A DNA stretch of 64,000 nt from Hymenobacter aerilatus (GTDB taxonomy: Bacteria > Bacteroidota > Bacteroidia > Cytophagales > Hymenobacteraceae): assembly GCF_022921095.1 (NCBI RefSeq), contig NZ_CP095053.1, positions 1,468,501 through 1,532,500 on the forward strand. Direction: 5' to 3'. The first letter of the stretch is position 1; the number at the start of each line of letters is the position of its first letter. The notes below the pieces were generated by a model that was not told the origin of the DNA, made no database searches, and saw only the letters and a program-made list of their open reading frames with translations. The position numbers were made by a program, and so were the translations under genes. Of this stretch, positions 17,538 to 27,489 are shown piece after piece.

Positions 17538-20500
17538 ATGAACAATCGAATACGCAATAAGCGGCAGTGTAGAGTAAGGCAACATAGACGTGTTGTTGTG
17601 CCAATAGTGCTATGTACAGCACTTGGGTTGTCAGCAAGCCAACCCACCTACGCACTGCCTACAACGGCTACGAACTTTGCCCCATTTGCATTAACGCTAG
17701 CTGATATTACAGTCCAGGGCCGGGTAGTAGACGCAAAGGGAGATGCCATTCCGGGCGTAAACGTCGTGCAAAAAGGAACCAGTAATGGTGCTCAAACGGA
17801 TGCGGACGGGAACTTCAGCTTGGTAGTGCCAGAGGGATCTACCTTAGTCGTCTCCTTCATTGGCTACCAAACACAGGAAGTTTCCGCTGCTGGTGGAGCA
17901 CGCCTTACTATTCAGTTGGGAGCTGACCAAAAGGCTCTTGGTGAAGTAGTAGTAGTAGGGTATGGTACCCAATCGCGGGCTACCGTGACGGGGGCTATCA
18001 GCACTACCAACTCCGCTCAACTAACCCGAACACCGGCTACTACCACTTCCAGTGCGCTGGTGGGTAGGGTACCGGGTATATCAGCCCGCCAGCCCGATGC
18101 CCGCCCAGGCGGCGGTACCAATATTCAAATTCGTAATATGGGCAACCCGCTATTCGTTATTGACGGGGTAGTGGCTGATGAAGGGCAGTTCAACAACCTG
18201 GGCCAGAATGATATTGAGAACATCTCAATTCTAAAAGATGCTTCGGCGGCCATCTATGGCCTGCGTGCTGCCAACGGAGTCGTGTTGGTGACGACTAAAC
18301 GGGGTACAAAAGGCAAGCCGACCGTTAATATATCTGGTTACTACGGCCTGCAAAACTTCACCCGCTTTCCGCACCCAGCCAACGCCTACCAGCACGTACG
18401 GGCACTGGCAGAAGCAGGGCAAAACCAAAATAGGGGGGTAATCAACGAGCCGGTAAAAAGCGAGAGCATTACTCCAGAAGTATTGGAGAAGTGGCGCACA
18501 GGTGCTCCTGGCTATGAAAGCTTTGACTACTATAAAATGATATTCCGCCCGAATGTACCTCAGTACTACCTAAACGGTAGTATATCGGGTGGCTCAGATA
18601 ACATTCGGTTCTATGTATCAGGCTCTCACTTAAGCCAGGATGCTCTTATTCGGGATTTCCATTTCAAGCGAACCAACTTACAGGCCAATATAGACGCGAA
18701 CATAACGAAGCGACTAACAATTGGTACGCAGATTTCCGGGCGTGTGGAAGACCGCTATACCTTGGGGGTGCCTGGGGGCGACGACTACTTTAACCCGTTG
18801 CTGAGCGTGTTCAGCATGTGGCCCACCGAGCGGCCCTATGCCAACGACAACCCCAACTATATTAATCAGACGCACAACGTTAACGTGAATCCGGCTACAT
18901 ATAAGGAAGACGTTACGGGGTATTTTCAGGACTACTGGCGGGCCGGCAAGATTAACCTAACAGCCCAGTATGACTTTGACTTTGGTTTGACTGCGAAGGT
19001 AATTGGATCTTACAGCTTGGCCAACCGCATTGCAAACGGTTTTGAATACACCTACAACGCTTATCGCTATAATGCAGCCGCTGATACTTATGAAACTAAT
19101 CCTTCGTTTGGTAACCAAAATCCATATCGTGAAAGACGGACCCGAAATGTTATTGACCGATATGGGCAGTTTCAGCTAAATTATAATAAAACGTTTGGCG
19201 ACCATGGAATAGCGGCCGTAGCAGCGTATGAGCGTTACGACACGGATGACCGAGAGTTTGGTCTTAACACAGTGCCCCCTAACAACACCATTCCACTACT
19301 ATTATTTGCTAATGCTCGAAACTTGGATGATGCCATTCGGGAGCAGGCGCGGGCAGGCTATATTGGCCGTGTCAACTATAATTACAAGCAGAAATATCTG
19401 GTAGAAGTATTAGGGCGTTACGATGGTTCTTTCCTGTTTCGGAAAGGTAGTCGCTACGGCTTCTTCCCCGGCGCTTCGCTGGGCTGGCGCATCACCGAGG
19501 AGCCTTTCATTAAGGAGCGAATTGGAAACGTGCTTAGTGAGCTGAAGCTACGCGGTAGTTATGGCCGTACGGGTAGCGATGTGATTAACAATAACTTTAT
19601 CGTAGACCGTTTCAGCTATATAGGTGGTTATCGGTTTCCTGATCGTAGCTCCATCTTCAATGGCAGCTACGTGATTGGTATCGACCCACGCGATCCTCCT
19701 ATCACTACGCTATCGTGGGTGACCAACCAAACGGCAAACATCGGTATAGATGTTGGTTTTCTGGAAGGTAAGATAACAGGACAATTCGACATCTTTGAGC
19801 GTCGTCGTAAGGGGTTACTTGCCGGTCGCTACGATGTGCTGCTGCCCAACGAGGTAGGCTATCCACTGCCGCCAGAAAACCTTAACTCCGACGCGGTGCG
19901 CGGTATGGAGGGTATTATAACGTATTCCAGTGCCGTAAACGACTTTACGTATACTGTGAGCGCACATGCTACCATGGCTCGCAACCGGGATTTGAAGCAG
20001 TATAAGCCTCGTTTCGGCAATTCCTGGGAAGAATACCGCAGCTCGATCAACGACCGTTGGGCGTATCTCAACTGGGGCTACCAGGTGATTGGTCAATTCC
20101 AGTCGGAACAGCAAATTGCTGAGTACACAGTCAACAATGATGGGCAAGGAAACCGCAACCAGTTGCCAGGCGACCTGATTTACAAGGACGTAAACAATGA
20201 TGGAGTTATTAACTACCTCGACGAGCGGCCTATTGGTTATACGGAAGGAGCAACACCCTACTTTACCTACGCGCTCAATACCAGTCTAGGATACAAGGGT
20301 TTCTCACTCAACTTCGATTTGGTAGGGGCTGGCATGCAAACCTACCGCCGCGAGGTAGAGCAGCGCATTCCGTTTCAGAACAACGGTACGTCGCCTAACT
20401 ACCTATTCGAGGACCGGTGGCACCGCGAAGACCCTTTCAATAACGATAGCCCTTGGATTCCGGGCAGGTATCCGGCTATCCGGCGCGATGACGGTGGCCA

Positions 20501-20765
20501 CCCGAACTACAACCGCCGCAGCGACTACTGGCTCACCAACGTGCGGTATCTACGCGTGCGCAATCTGGAACTAGCCTATACGGTTGGTAAGCCTTTCCTA
20601 GAGCGATTTGGGGTAGGATCGTTGCGCGTGTATATCAATGGCACTAATCTCTACTCATTTGACAACCTAAAGGAGTTTGACCTAGACCCAGAAATTTCGA
20701 ATAACGGTGGCCTGGTATATCCTCCCCAGCGCCTCTACAACGCGGGTTTCTCTATTGGCTTCTAA
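17538..20765 (+). CDS. SusC/RagA-family TonB-dependent outer membrane transporter
   Basis: A 1075-residue outer-membrane barrel that imports large substrates with its SusD lid, energised by TonB. In order: a signal segment (about residues 20-40); a carboxypeptidase-regulatory-like domain (about 55-130, VQGRVVDAKGDAIPGVNV and VSFIGYQTQEV); a TonB-box-like stretch EVVVVGYGTQ (about 134-143); a plug domain with NIQIRNMGNPLFVIDGVV and the SusC signature LKDASAAIYGLRAANGVVL; then the barrel, ending in an aromatic C-terminus (RLYNAGFSIGF). It is the first gene of a susC-susD-DUF3823 operon. Substrate is not readable; no glycan hydrolase is fused or directly adjacent. Confidence 0.97.
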   Translation: MNNRIRNKRQCRVRQHRRVVVPIVLCTALGLSASQPTYALPTTATNFAPFALTLADITVQGRVVDAKGDAIPGVNVVQKGTSNGAQTDADGNFSLVVPEGSTLVVSFIGYQTQEVSAAGGARLTIQLGADQKALGEVVVVGYGTQSRATVTGAISTTNSAQLTRTPATTTSSALVGRVPGISARQPDARPGGGTNIQIRNMGNPLFVIDGVVADEGQFNNLGQNDIENISILKDASAAIYGLRAANGVVLVTTKRGTKGKPTVNISGYYGLQNFTRFPHPANAYQHVRALAEAGQNQNRGVINEPVKSESITPEVLEKWRTGAPGYESFDYYKMIFRPNVPQYYLNGSISGGSDNIRFYVSGSHLSQDALIRDFHFKRTNLQANIDANITKRLTIGTQISGRVEDRYTLGVPGGDDYFNPLLSVFSMWPTERPYANDNPNYINQTHNVNVNPATYKEDVTGYFQDYWRAGKINLTAQYDFDFGLTAKVIGSYSLANRIANGFEYTYNAYRYNAAADTYETNPSFGNQNPYRERRTRNVIDRYGQFQLNYNKTFGDHGIAAVAAYERYDTDDREFGLNTVPPNNTIPLLLFANARNLDDAIREQARAGYIGRVNYNYKQKYLVEVLGRYDGSFLFRKGSRYGFFPGASLGWRITEEPFIKERIGNVLSELKLRGSYGRTGSDVINNNFIVDRFSYIGGYRFPDRSSIFNGSYVIGIDPRDPPITTLSWVTNQTANIGIDVGFLEGKITGQFDIFERRRKGLLAGRYDVLLPNEVGYPLPPENLNSDAVRGMEGIITYSSAVNDFTYTVSAHATMARNRDLKQYKPRFGNSWEEYRSSINDRWAYLNWGYQVIGQFQSEQQIAEYTVNNDGQGNRNQLPGDLIYKDVNNDGVINYLDERPIGYTEGATPYFTYALNTSLGYKGFSLNFDLVGAGMQTYRREVEQRIPFQNNGTSPNYLFEDRWHREDPFNNDSPWIPGRYPAIRRDDGGHPNYNRRSDYWLTNVRYLRVRNLELAYTVGKPFLERFGVGSLRVYINGTNLYSFDNLKEFDLDPEISNNGGLVYPPQRLYNAGFSIGF

Positions 20766-20780
20766 TCTTCCTATTTCATC

Positions 20781-22664
20781 ATGCAACTTACCTATAAAAC
20801 ACTTGCACTCAGTGCCGGACTACTTCTAAGCCTTTCTGCCTGTGAAAAGGACTTTCTGGAGCGAGACCCACCTGGTATTGTGCTGGATGAGCAAGTCTGG
20901 AATGATGCCACGCTGATTACTAGTCTGCTAGCTAACAACTATGACCGCCTGCCGGCTCACTCCCAGATAGATGCTGGCTGGGAGCAATTTGCGGCGTACG
21001 ACGAGGCTACGTGGTCGGGCGGTGGCGATGGGTCTAATAACCTAGTTGATTATGGCTACGGCCGGTGGTTCAACTGGGATTACGGCTTGATTCGCGATAT
21101 CAACCTAGCGCTAGAGAACATTGATAAGTACAGCACTACGCTACCAGAGGCGCAAAAAAAACAATTCAAAGCAGAGTTTCGCTTTTTACGAGCTTATATG
21201 TACTTTGAGATGGTGAAACGCGAAGGCGGTGTTCCACTGGTTACGCAGCAACTGATTTACGACTTCAGTGGCGACCCCTCACCGCTGCAAAAACCTCGCG
21301 ATACAGAGGCTGCTGTATACGATTTCGTGGCCAGCGAGCTGGATGCTATCAAAAACGATATTGGCAACGATGGCAGCAGTTCCACAAGCGCTTTTAGTAA
21401 CACCCGCGCTAACCGCTACGCGGCAATGGCTCTTAAATGCCGAGCCATGCTCTACGCAGGCTCTATTGCCAAATACAACGCGGAGTCAGGGCTGAATATT
21501 CAGACACCCGGTGGCGAAGTAGGCATTCCGGCCAGCCGGGCGCGTGAGTACTACCAGAAAGCTCTGGACGCTGCTAAGGAAGTAATGGCTGGCCCCTACC
21601 AACTCTACACTACAAATCCAAATCTGGGGGAAAACTTCTACGATGCCATTACCCGCAAAACATCTAACCCAGAGGTAATTTTAGCTAAAGACTTTTTGGT
21701 AACCAGAGACCGGCGTCATGGGTTCACGTATGATAACATTCCTCGCGGTATTCGGGAAGACAACTTATCTTCTTCCATTATAACTCCTGCACTGAATCTG
21801 GTAGAGGCATATGAATATCTGGATGGAACATCGGGCGAAATAAAAACTCGTACGGCAGATAACTCCGATTTCATTTACTATGATAATCTGAGCGCACCCT
21901 TCGCCAATAAAGACGCACGGCTCTACGGCACGGTTATCTATCCGGGTACTACGTTTGCCGGGCGTGAAGTGCAGATTCAGGCGGGTGTAATGGCTTGGAA
22001 CGGTAGTTCCTATAATACCATAGAAGGCGGTCTAGCAAGCACCTATGGACCGCCTACCTATCCCAATGGCGACAACAAATTGCTAACGGGTAGCTCGGGG
22101 CCGCAGCGTTCGGAGGTAGAAGTTTCTAACACAGGATTCTATCTGCGTAAATACATTGACTCGACACCAAAAGCCAGTACGCGTGGCGTGCTGAGTGACA
22201 CGTGGTGGGTGCGTTTTCGTCTGGGCGAAGTGTTATTGAACGCTTCGGAGGCGGCTTTGGAATTAGGGAATCAGGCCGAGGCACTGACGTACGTGAACCG
22301 GGTTCGGCAGCGAGCTGGCTTTCCTGCCAATAGCCTGACCTCGCTTACTCGCCTACGATTGGAAAACGAGCGTCGGGTGGAGCTGGCGTTCGAGGATCAT
22401 CGGGTGTGGGACTTAAGGCGCTGGCGTCGGGCTCACGTTTTGTGGAACGGTAACAGCGCCAACCCTAATGCTGTGCTATATGCGCTATATCCCTACCGCA
22501 TTGTGCGGCCTGGTGACTCCCGTGATGGCAAGTATGTGTTTTTGAAGTTGCAGGCACCGCGTTTCCGTGCACCGCGCAACTTCCGCTTGGGTAATTACTA
22601 TTCGGCCATTGACCAAGGCGTACTCAACAATAATCCTAAACTCGTTCGTAACCCCTTCCAATAA
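20781..22664 (+). CDS. SusD/RagB-family substrate-binding lipoprotein
   Basis: This is the surface lipoprotein that lids the SusC barrel and captures substrate. The signal ends in a lipobox (SLSAC, Cys about residue 21), followed by EKDFLERDPPG, a typical SusD start. The N-terminal helical SusD-like domain has DINLALENIDKYS and AEFRFLRAYMYFEMVKREGGVPL. The C-terminal domain has VRFRLGEVLLNASEAALELG and the closing RLENERRVELAFEDHRVWDLRRW pattern. It lies 15 bp after susC, so the two are co-transcribed. At 627 aa it is slightly long for the family. Confidence 0.96.
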   Translation: MQLTYKTLALSAGLLLSLSACEKDFLERDPPGIVLDEQVWNDATLITSLLANNYDRLPAHSQIDAGWEQFAAYDEATWSGGGDGSNNLVDYGYGRWFNWDYGLIRDINLALENIDKYSTTLPEAQKKQFKAEFRFLRAYMYFEMVKREGGVPLVTQQLIYDFSGDPSPLQKPRDTEAAVYDFVASELDAIKNDIGNDGSSSTSAFSNTRANRYAAMALKCRAMLYAGSIAKYNAESGLNIQTPGGEVGIPASRAREYYQKALDAAKEVMAGPYQLYTTNPNLGENFYDAITRKTSNPEVILAKDFLVTRDRRHGFTYDNIPRGIREDNLSSSIITPALNLVEAYEYLDGTSGEIKTRTADNSDFIYYDNLSAPFANKDARLYGTVIYPGTTFAGREVQIQAGVMAWNGSSYNTIEGGLASTYGPPTYPNGDNKLLTGSSGPQRSEVEVSNTGFYLRKYIDSTPKASTRGVLSDTWWVRFRLGEVLLNASEAALELGNQAEALTYVNRVRQRAGFPANSLTSLTRLRLENERRVELAFEDHRVWDLRRWRRAHVLWNGNSANPNAVLYALYPYRIVRPGDSRDGKYVFLKLQAPRFRAPRNFRLGNYYSAIDQGVLNNNPKLVRNPFQ

Positions 22665-22673
22665 GGCCTACTC

Positions 22674-23360
22674 ATGAAAGCACTATTGTATAGCCTAGTA
22701 GCAGGCACTGTTTTGCTGGTAAGCTGCGCCAAAGACAACGTTGACCCACCAAGCTCTACGCTGAGTGGCCGGATTGTGTATCAGGATCAAGTGGTGGGCG
22801 TTCGGTCCAATGCCTCACAAGATTTAGGGAACAGATCGACTATGCTGGAGTTGTGGCAACCAGGATATCAGTTCTTCGAAAAGTTTCCAATCTTCGTTAA
22901 TCAGGATGGTACTTTCACCGCCACGCTCTTTGATGGTGACTACCAACTGGTACGTACCCGTGGCAATGGACCTTGGGTAGATAACACAGATACTATTGAG
23001 GTGCAGGTGCGTGGTAATACAGTATTAGATGTGCCTGTACAGCCGTACTTTACAATTCAAAATGCATCTATCCAAAGAAGCGGAAACACTGTAACGGCCA
23101 CATGCCGGGTAAAACAAGAGGTTTCTGCGAGAAATATCGATCAGGTTACGCTATTCATTAGTCGGACTCAGTTTGTAGATAACGTCAACAATACTGCCCA
23201 GAATTCGAAAAGTGGTGCTGCTTTGGCTAATTTAAATCAGGATCTAAGCTTTTCAGTTTCCGTACCAGCCTCGAATAAAGGAGTCGTATATGCCCGTCTT
23301 GGGGTGCGAGCTGCTGGAGCTGGAGAATTCATGTTTACGCCAGTTCAAAAGCTGGAGTAA
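22674..23360 (+). CDS. DUF3823-type surface lipoprotein of the SusCD operon
   Basis: A 228-residue lipoprotein (signal ending LLVSC, then AKDNVDPP). It has an early Ig/carboxypeptidase-regulatory-like beta domain (LSGRIVYQDQVVGVRSN, LWQPGY, FPIFVNQDGTF, LFDGDYQLVR) and a second beta domain after about residue 120. This layout matches DUF3823 proteins, which typically follow susD and are thought to help bind substrate at the surface. It starts nine bases after the susD stop and ends the operon at a strong terminator. Its ligand is unknown. Confidence 0.85.
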   Translation: MKALLYSLVAGTVLLVSCAKDNVDPPSSTLSGRIVYQDQVVGVRSNASQDLGNRSTMLELWQPGYQFFEKFPIFVNQDGTFTATLFDGDYQLVRTRGNGPWVDNTDTIEVQVRGNTVLDVPVQPYFTIQNASIQRSGNTVTATCRVKQEVSARNIDQVTLFISRTQFVDNVNNTAQNSKSGAALANLNQDLSFSVSVPASNKGVVYARLGVRAAGAGEFMFTPVQKLE

Positions 23361-23382
23361 CACACTTTGATTTATATCATGG

Positions 23383-23411
23383 AAAAAGGCGGTCTAATTG
23401 ACCGCCTTTTT
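23383..23411 (+). terminator. Terminator of the SusCD operon
   Basis: A 12-bp perfect stem (AAAAAGGCGGTC/GACCGCCTTTTT) with a 5-base loop, followed by more T. It also faces the convergent glycosylase gene and may serve both. Confidence 0.85.
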
Positions 23412-23423
23412 TTGTAGTCTATC

Positions 23424-24104
23424 TTAAACGACAGCTTGGCCCAGCACCTCCACATACCTGGCCACATTCTCAGCCAGCGCCCGACGCTTGTACTGCATCA
23501 GGTAACGCGGGTGGTCGAGGATGTGCAGCGTGTCGAACAATTGCAGTTCCTCATTCAGGCGCTGGAAATACTGCCCGTTGCGGCGGCCCAGACACACGGC
23601 GGCGTGGCGGGCCAGCCCTACTTCCGTCGTCATCTGCTGCACGGATTGCTGAATGTCGGGCCATAGGACGCGCGTCACAGCTGGCGAGTCATAGAAATTA
23701 TAGTTCAGTTCGTTTTTCAGCAGCACCAAGGGGTAGAGCGAGCCAAGGAAAAAATGCTCATAGAATACTTGTGGGCCACCCATGGCTGTAATGACGGACT
23801 GCACAAACTCGCTGCTTGGTTCGCGGCGACGCGGCAAGCCGTTTTCGATGCCCCAGGCCGCGAGGGCAGTAGGGTCGGTGAAAGCCACGCCGGTTCGGCC
23901 GTTTCCCAGCCGGCCAGGATTGATACCCAGGAGCGCTACTCGCGGGCGGTTGGTAGCATAGTAGCGCGCGGCAAACTGCGTGAGCAGCCGTAGTGGCTCG
24001 GGCTGCTGATAGGGGCTTACAGCCGCTACGTCCTCGGGTAGGGGAGCAGAGGGTAGGGGAAACGTCGTGAGAAAGTGCAGGAGGCGGTCGGCGAAGGTCG
24101 GCAT
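23424..24104 (-). CDS. SMUG2-type uracil-DNA glycosylase family protein (DUF4918)
   Basis: A 226-residue protein of the uracil-DNA glycosylase superfamily. The motif VALLGINPGRLGNGRTGVAF corresponds to motif 1 of SMUG-type enzymes, and ILDHPRYLM near the C-terminus matches the closing HP motif that inserts into DNA. The conserved GPQVFYEHFFLGSLYPL segment is typical of the DUF4918/SMUG2 group in Bacteroidota. The ATG at 24104 (MPTFADRLLHF) is chosen; the frame extends 12 codons upstream without support. It probably excises damaged uracil-like bases; exact specificity is unverified. Confidence 0.85.
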   Translation of the reverse strand: MPTFADRLLHFLTTFPLPSAPLPEDVAAVSPYQQPEPLRLLTQFAARYYATNRPRVALLGINPGRLGNGRTGVAFTDPTALAAWGIENGLPRRREPSSEFVQSVITAMGGPQVFYEHFFLGSLYPLVLLKNELNYNFYDSPAVTRVLWPDIQQSVQQMTTEVGLARHAAVCLGRRNGQYFQRLNEELQLFDTLHILDHPRYLMQYKRRALAENVARYVEVLGQAVV

Positions 24105-24210
24105 AGGGTAGGAGTAGGGCTGCGTCTTCCTACGGCGCAATGGTTGACAAGGGCCGGGTTTCCTGCGGTTTTCCCGCTACTTTTGCGGGCCGGGTCTTCT
24201 CTCGCCGCTC

Positions 24211-25266
24211 ATGCCCACGCTGTTGACCATCCTGCTGCTACCCTTCGCCTGGCTGTATGCCGGTGTGATGCGTGTGCGCAATTGGCTGTACGATGGGAAT
24301 ATGAAGGGCAGCGAGCAATTTTCGGTGCCCGTACTCAACGTGGGCAACCTGCGGGTAGGGGGCACCGGCAAAACGCCCCACGTGCTCTGGCTCACGCGCC
24401 AGTTGCTCCAGCACGGTCAGCACCCGGCTATTTTGAGCCGGGGCTACGGTCGCCAGACCCACGGCTACCGCCTCGCCACCCCCTCCGATACTGCCCAGAT
24501 CATCGGCGACGAGCCCCGGCAGTATTTCCAAGAGTTTGCCGGGCAAGTGCCCGTGGCCGTGAGCGAAGACCGGTGCGCCGGCATCCGGCAACTACTGGCT
24601 CTGTCGCAGCCGCCTACCGCCGTGGTTCTCGACGATGCTTATCAGCACCGCCGCGTACGCCCTACCCTCAATCTGTTGCTGACCGAGCAGCAGCGCCCAT
24701 TCTACGAAGACTACGTACTGCCGGCTGGGCTCCTGCGCGAAAGCCGGGCGGGTGCCCAACGGGCTGACGCCGTGATTGTCACCAAGTGCGACCCACACCT
24801 AACTGCTGCTCAGCAGCAGGAGATTACGCGGCGTGTGCGGCGCTACGCTCTCCCCCAAGTATCAGTGTTTTTCTCTACCTACCAATACGGTGCACCTGTG
24901 GCTGTGAATGCTTTGCAAATAACTGCAAGCCAGGAGGTAGTGTTGCTGACGGGAATTGCAAATCCGGCGCCGTTGCGGGCGTATCTGCAAGCCGCAGGGT
25001 ACCACGTGGTGCACCACGCAGCCTTTGCCGACCACCATTTGTTCAGCGAAACCGAGCTTGGACAGGTGGCTGCGCAATTACGGCCGGGCGTCAGCGTTTT
25101 CACCACGCAGAAAGATGCTGCCCGCCTGCAGGTACCTGTCTTACAGGCGATAGTAGCCAACTGGCCTTTATTTTATATTCCGATTGATGTGCAGTTTCTG
25201 GCCGACGGTGAAAGTCGCCTGCTGGCACTGCTGACACCTTATTTTCAGCCCCACGCTGTTGTCTGA
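24211..25266 (+). CDS. lpxK: Tetraacyldisaccharide 4'-kinase LpxK
   Basis: This inner-membrane kinase phosphorylates the 4' position of the lipid A precursor. The N-terminal membrane anchor (about residues 1-22) is followed by VPVLNVGNLRVGGTGKTP with the P-loop at about 50-55, ILSRGYGR, GDEPRQY, and VVLDDAYQHRRV with the catalytic Asp. Length (351 aa) is normal. It overlaps the following porin gene by 8 bp, indicating one transcript. With the lptE gene at 7.4 kb it confirms an LPS-bearing outer membrane. Confidence 0.95.
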   Translation: MPTLLTILLLPFAWLYAGVMRVRNWLYDGNMKGSEQFSVPVLNVGNLRVGGTGKTPHVLWLTRQLLQHGQHPAILSRGYGRQTHGYRLATPSDTAQIIGDEPRQYFQEFAGQVPVAVSEDRCAGIRQLLALSQPPTAVVLDDAYQHRRVRPTLNLLLTEQQRPFYEDYVLPAGLLRESRAGAQRADAVIVTKCDPHLTAAQQQEITRRVRRYALPQVSVFFSTYQYGAPVAVNALQITASQEVVLLTGIANPAPLRAYLQAAGYHVVHHAAFADHHLFSETELGQVAAQLRPGVSVFTTQKDAARLQVPVLQAIVANWPLFYIPIDVQFLADGESRLLALLTPYFQPHAVV

Positions 25267-27373
25267 TTTGTTTCGTTTTCTGCTTGCAAGCCGGCTACTG
25301 CGCCGGTGGTTTTCGTTGCCGCTGAACCGGAGAAGCTGGCTGGTGCCGCTGCTTGTGCTGGTGTGGTTGCTACCCCTGGTTACCCACGCCCAGATTGTGG
25401 ACGACTCCACGAAGGTGCTCTACGGGCCCAAAACCACGTTCATCATCCGAGAGGCCGATGTGCTGCGCGATACCATCACGCCGGTCATGATTGATACCAC
25501 TCTCACGCGCCTACCCCAGCAGCGCTATTGGCTACACGACAGCACGTTTCAGCAGGACCTGGGCAACCTGGGCACTGCCACCCGGCCGCTGTTGTGGCAG
25601 ACCAATACGCAGTTGGGCAACCGCCTGGGCCGCAACGTGTTTGATAAGTACGCCATCAATCCGGCCACTATTCCCTACTACGATACTCGCTCGCCTTACT
25701 CGTATTTTCAGTTCAACTCGGGCAGTACCGGCGAGTCGACGTTCCGGCTGTCTTATTCACGTAGCGTAAAAAAGTATTTCAACGTGGGGGCGGTGTACGA
25801 GCGGTTTACCTCTACCCGTACGGTAGGCGACCCGACTGGCCGGCAAGACCTGGTGCGCCACACCAACGTGTTGGTGTTCATGCGCTACCAATCGCCCAAC
25901 GATCGGTACCACGGCCTGTTCAATGTCACCACCTCCCGGCACCGCGCCATCGAGCAGGGTGGTATCCGGCGCGATAGTGACCCGGTAGCGGCCGACTCCT
26001 TGGTTGGGAATGGATTATTGTTCATCCAGCCCAGCACGCAATCCACGTGGTTGCAGACGTCTGCCGGGGGCGCCACTGCCGCCAACGAGGAGGAGCGCAA
26101 CAATGTGCATTTGGCGCACACCTACCGGCTGCTGGGACAGGGCCTCACGGCTTTTCACGTGCTGGATTACAGTTCCCAGCGCAACCGCTTTTACGACAAC
26201 GGTATTGTACGCGTAGGAGGCCGGCCTGAATATCCCGGCTACCCCAATACCTTCCTCAACCTCACCAAAACCAACGATATTGCCTCCTACCATCAGGTAG
26301 AAAACACGTTGGGCTTTCTGGGGACTACCACCTGGAAAGGTTCGTTGGTAGAATACCGCGTGTACGCCCGCCGCCGCGACATCAGCCTGCGCCTGGAAAG
26401 CCTGTTTTCTACCGTAACTGGTACCGACTCGGCTGGCCGCTCGCCGCAGTTGCCGTTGCTTAGCACTACTACACCAGCCGATGCGCGTAAGCTGACGCCT
26501 TTGGACGTGTACCGAGGTGAAGGTAAATCAATTGCAGGCCAGGTATTTGTGGGGGGTAATGCGGCATTCAACTACAAACAATTTGCAATTCAGGCAGAAG
26601 GCGAATACCTGATTCTAAATGATGAGTATAAATTTCGCGGACAGGCAAAGTTAGGACCGCTAACAGGGGAGCTTCTTTTAGTAAGGTATTCACCTACCCT
26701 TACTCAGCAATTATTTAGCGGTAATCACTTCCAATGGGAGTATCGCCCTAAAAAGGGTGATAGTACGTTAGATAATACCAACGTGCAGCAGTTTTCTGCT
26801 TATTTCTCGCAGAAGCTGGGCAGCCACCAATTTAATGCCTCCGGGGCTCTGATTAATATAACCTCCTTGGTATATTATGGAACCGACGGACGGCCCCGAA
26901 ATGCTGAGAATGCCCAGCAACTTGTGACTCTCACGGCCCGGCACCGCTTCAACTACGGTAAAGTGCATTTCGACAACCAGGGCACCTTCACGCTCGGCGG
27001 CCAGGGAACGGGCGACGACGACCCGATTCGTATTCCGGAGTTGGTGTCGCTGTCGCGGGTGTACTACCAGAACGAGATTTTCCGCAAGGCGCTGTTCGGG
27101 CAGATTGGGGCCGAGATGTACTACCAGTCGAGCTACCGGGCGTATCAGTACAGCCCCAGCACCCAGCAGTTTTACTTACAGAATAGCTTCACGATTCGCA
27201 ACTATCCGGTTATCAACGTATTTCTGGCGGCCGATGTGAAAACGGTGGGCGTGTTCGTGAAGGTGGCCTACCTCAACCAGGGCCTGGCCGGCAACGGCTA
27301 TTTCACCACGCCCTATTACACCGCTCAGCAGCGCCGCATCCAGTTCGGCATCCGCTGGCAGTTCTTTAATTAG
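25259..27373 (+). CDS. Putative outer-membrane porin (Porin_10-like)
   Basis: A 704-residue beta-rich protein with an export signal (hydrophobic stretch about residues 26-44, ending THAQ). The region after the signal (VLYGPKTTFIIREADV, NLGTATRPLLW, FDKYAINPATIPYYDTRSPY) is the hallmark of the Bacteroidota putative porin family. The remainder has the alternating pattern of a large barrel and ends in the aromatic QFGIRWQFFN. No in-frame ATG lies before the signal; the start is probably TTG at 25259, overlapping lpxK by 8 bp. Solute specificity is unknown. Confidence 0.85.
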   Translation: MSDLFRFLLASRLLRRWFSLPLNRRSWLVPLLVLVWLLPLVTHAQIVDDSTKVLYGPKTTFIIREADVLRDTITPVMIDTTLTRLPQQRYWLHDSTFQQDLGNLGTATRPLLWQTNTQLGNRLGRNVFDKYAINPATIPYYDTRSPYSYFQFNSGSTGESTFRLSYSRSVKKYFNVGAVYERFTSTRTVGDPTGRQDLVRHTNVLVFMRYQSPNDRYHGLFNVTTSRHRAIEQGGIRRDSDPVAADSLVGNGLLFIQPSTQSTWLQTSAGGATAANEEERNNVHLAHTYRLLGQGLTAFHVLDYSSQRNRFYDNGIVRVGGRPEYPGYPNTFLNLTKTNDIASYHQVENTLGFLGTTTWKGSLVEYRVYARRRDISLRLESLFSTVTGTDSAGRSPQLPLLSTTTPADARKLTPLDVYRGEGKSIAGQVFVGGNAAFNYKQFAIQAEGEYLILNDEYKFRGQAKLGPLTGELLLVRYSPTLTQQLFSGNHFQWEYRPKKGDSTLDNTNVQQFSAYFSQKLGSHQFNASGALINITSLVYYGTDGRPRNAENAQQLVTLTARHRFNYGKVHFDNQGTFTLGGQGTGDDDPIRIPELVSLSRVYYQNEIFRKALFGQIGAEMYYQSSYRAYQYSPSTQQFYLQNSFTIRNYPVINVFLAADVKTVGVFVKVAYLNQGLAGNGYFTTPYYTAQQRRIQFGIRWQFFN

Positions 27374-27380
27374 GAGGCAA

Positions 27381-27482
27381 ATGGTTGAATGGCTTGATGG
27401 TTGGATGTCTAATGGCTACGCCTACAAACAACCAGCTAGTGATTGAAGAGCCAACCATTTAACTATCAAGCCATTCAATCAT
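27381..27482. repeat. Imperfect inverted repeat, family D (ATGGTTGAATGG)
   Basis: Arms ATGGTTGAATGGCTTGATGG (from 27381) and CTATCAAGCCATTCAATCAT (ending 27482) pair with a few mismatches and enclose about 45 bases. It fills the spacer between the porin and miaE. Short words such as ATGGTTGA are tandem-like. It lacks a T tract, so a mobile palindrome is more likely than a terminator. Confidence 0.5.
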
Positions 27483-27489
27483 CTAATTC

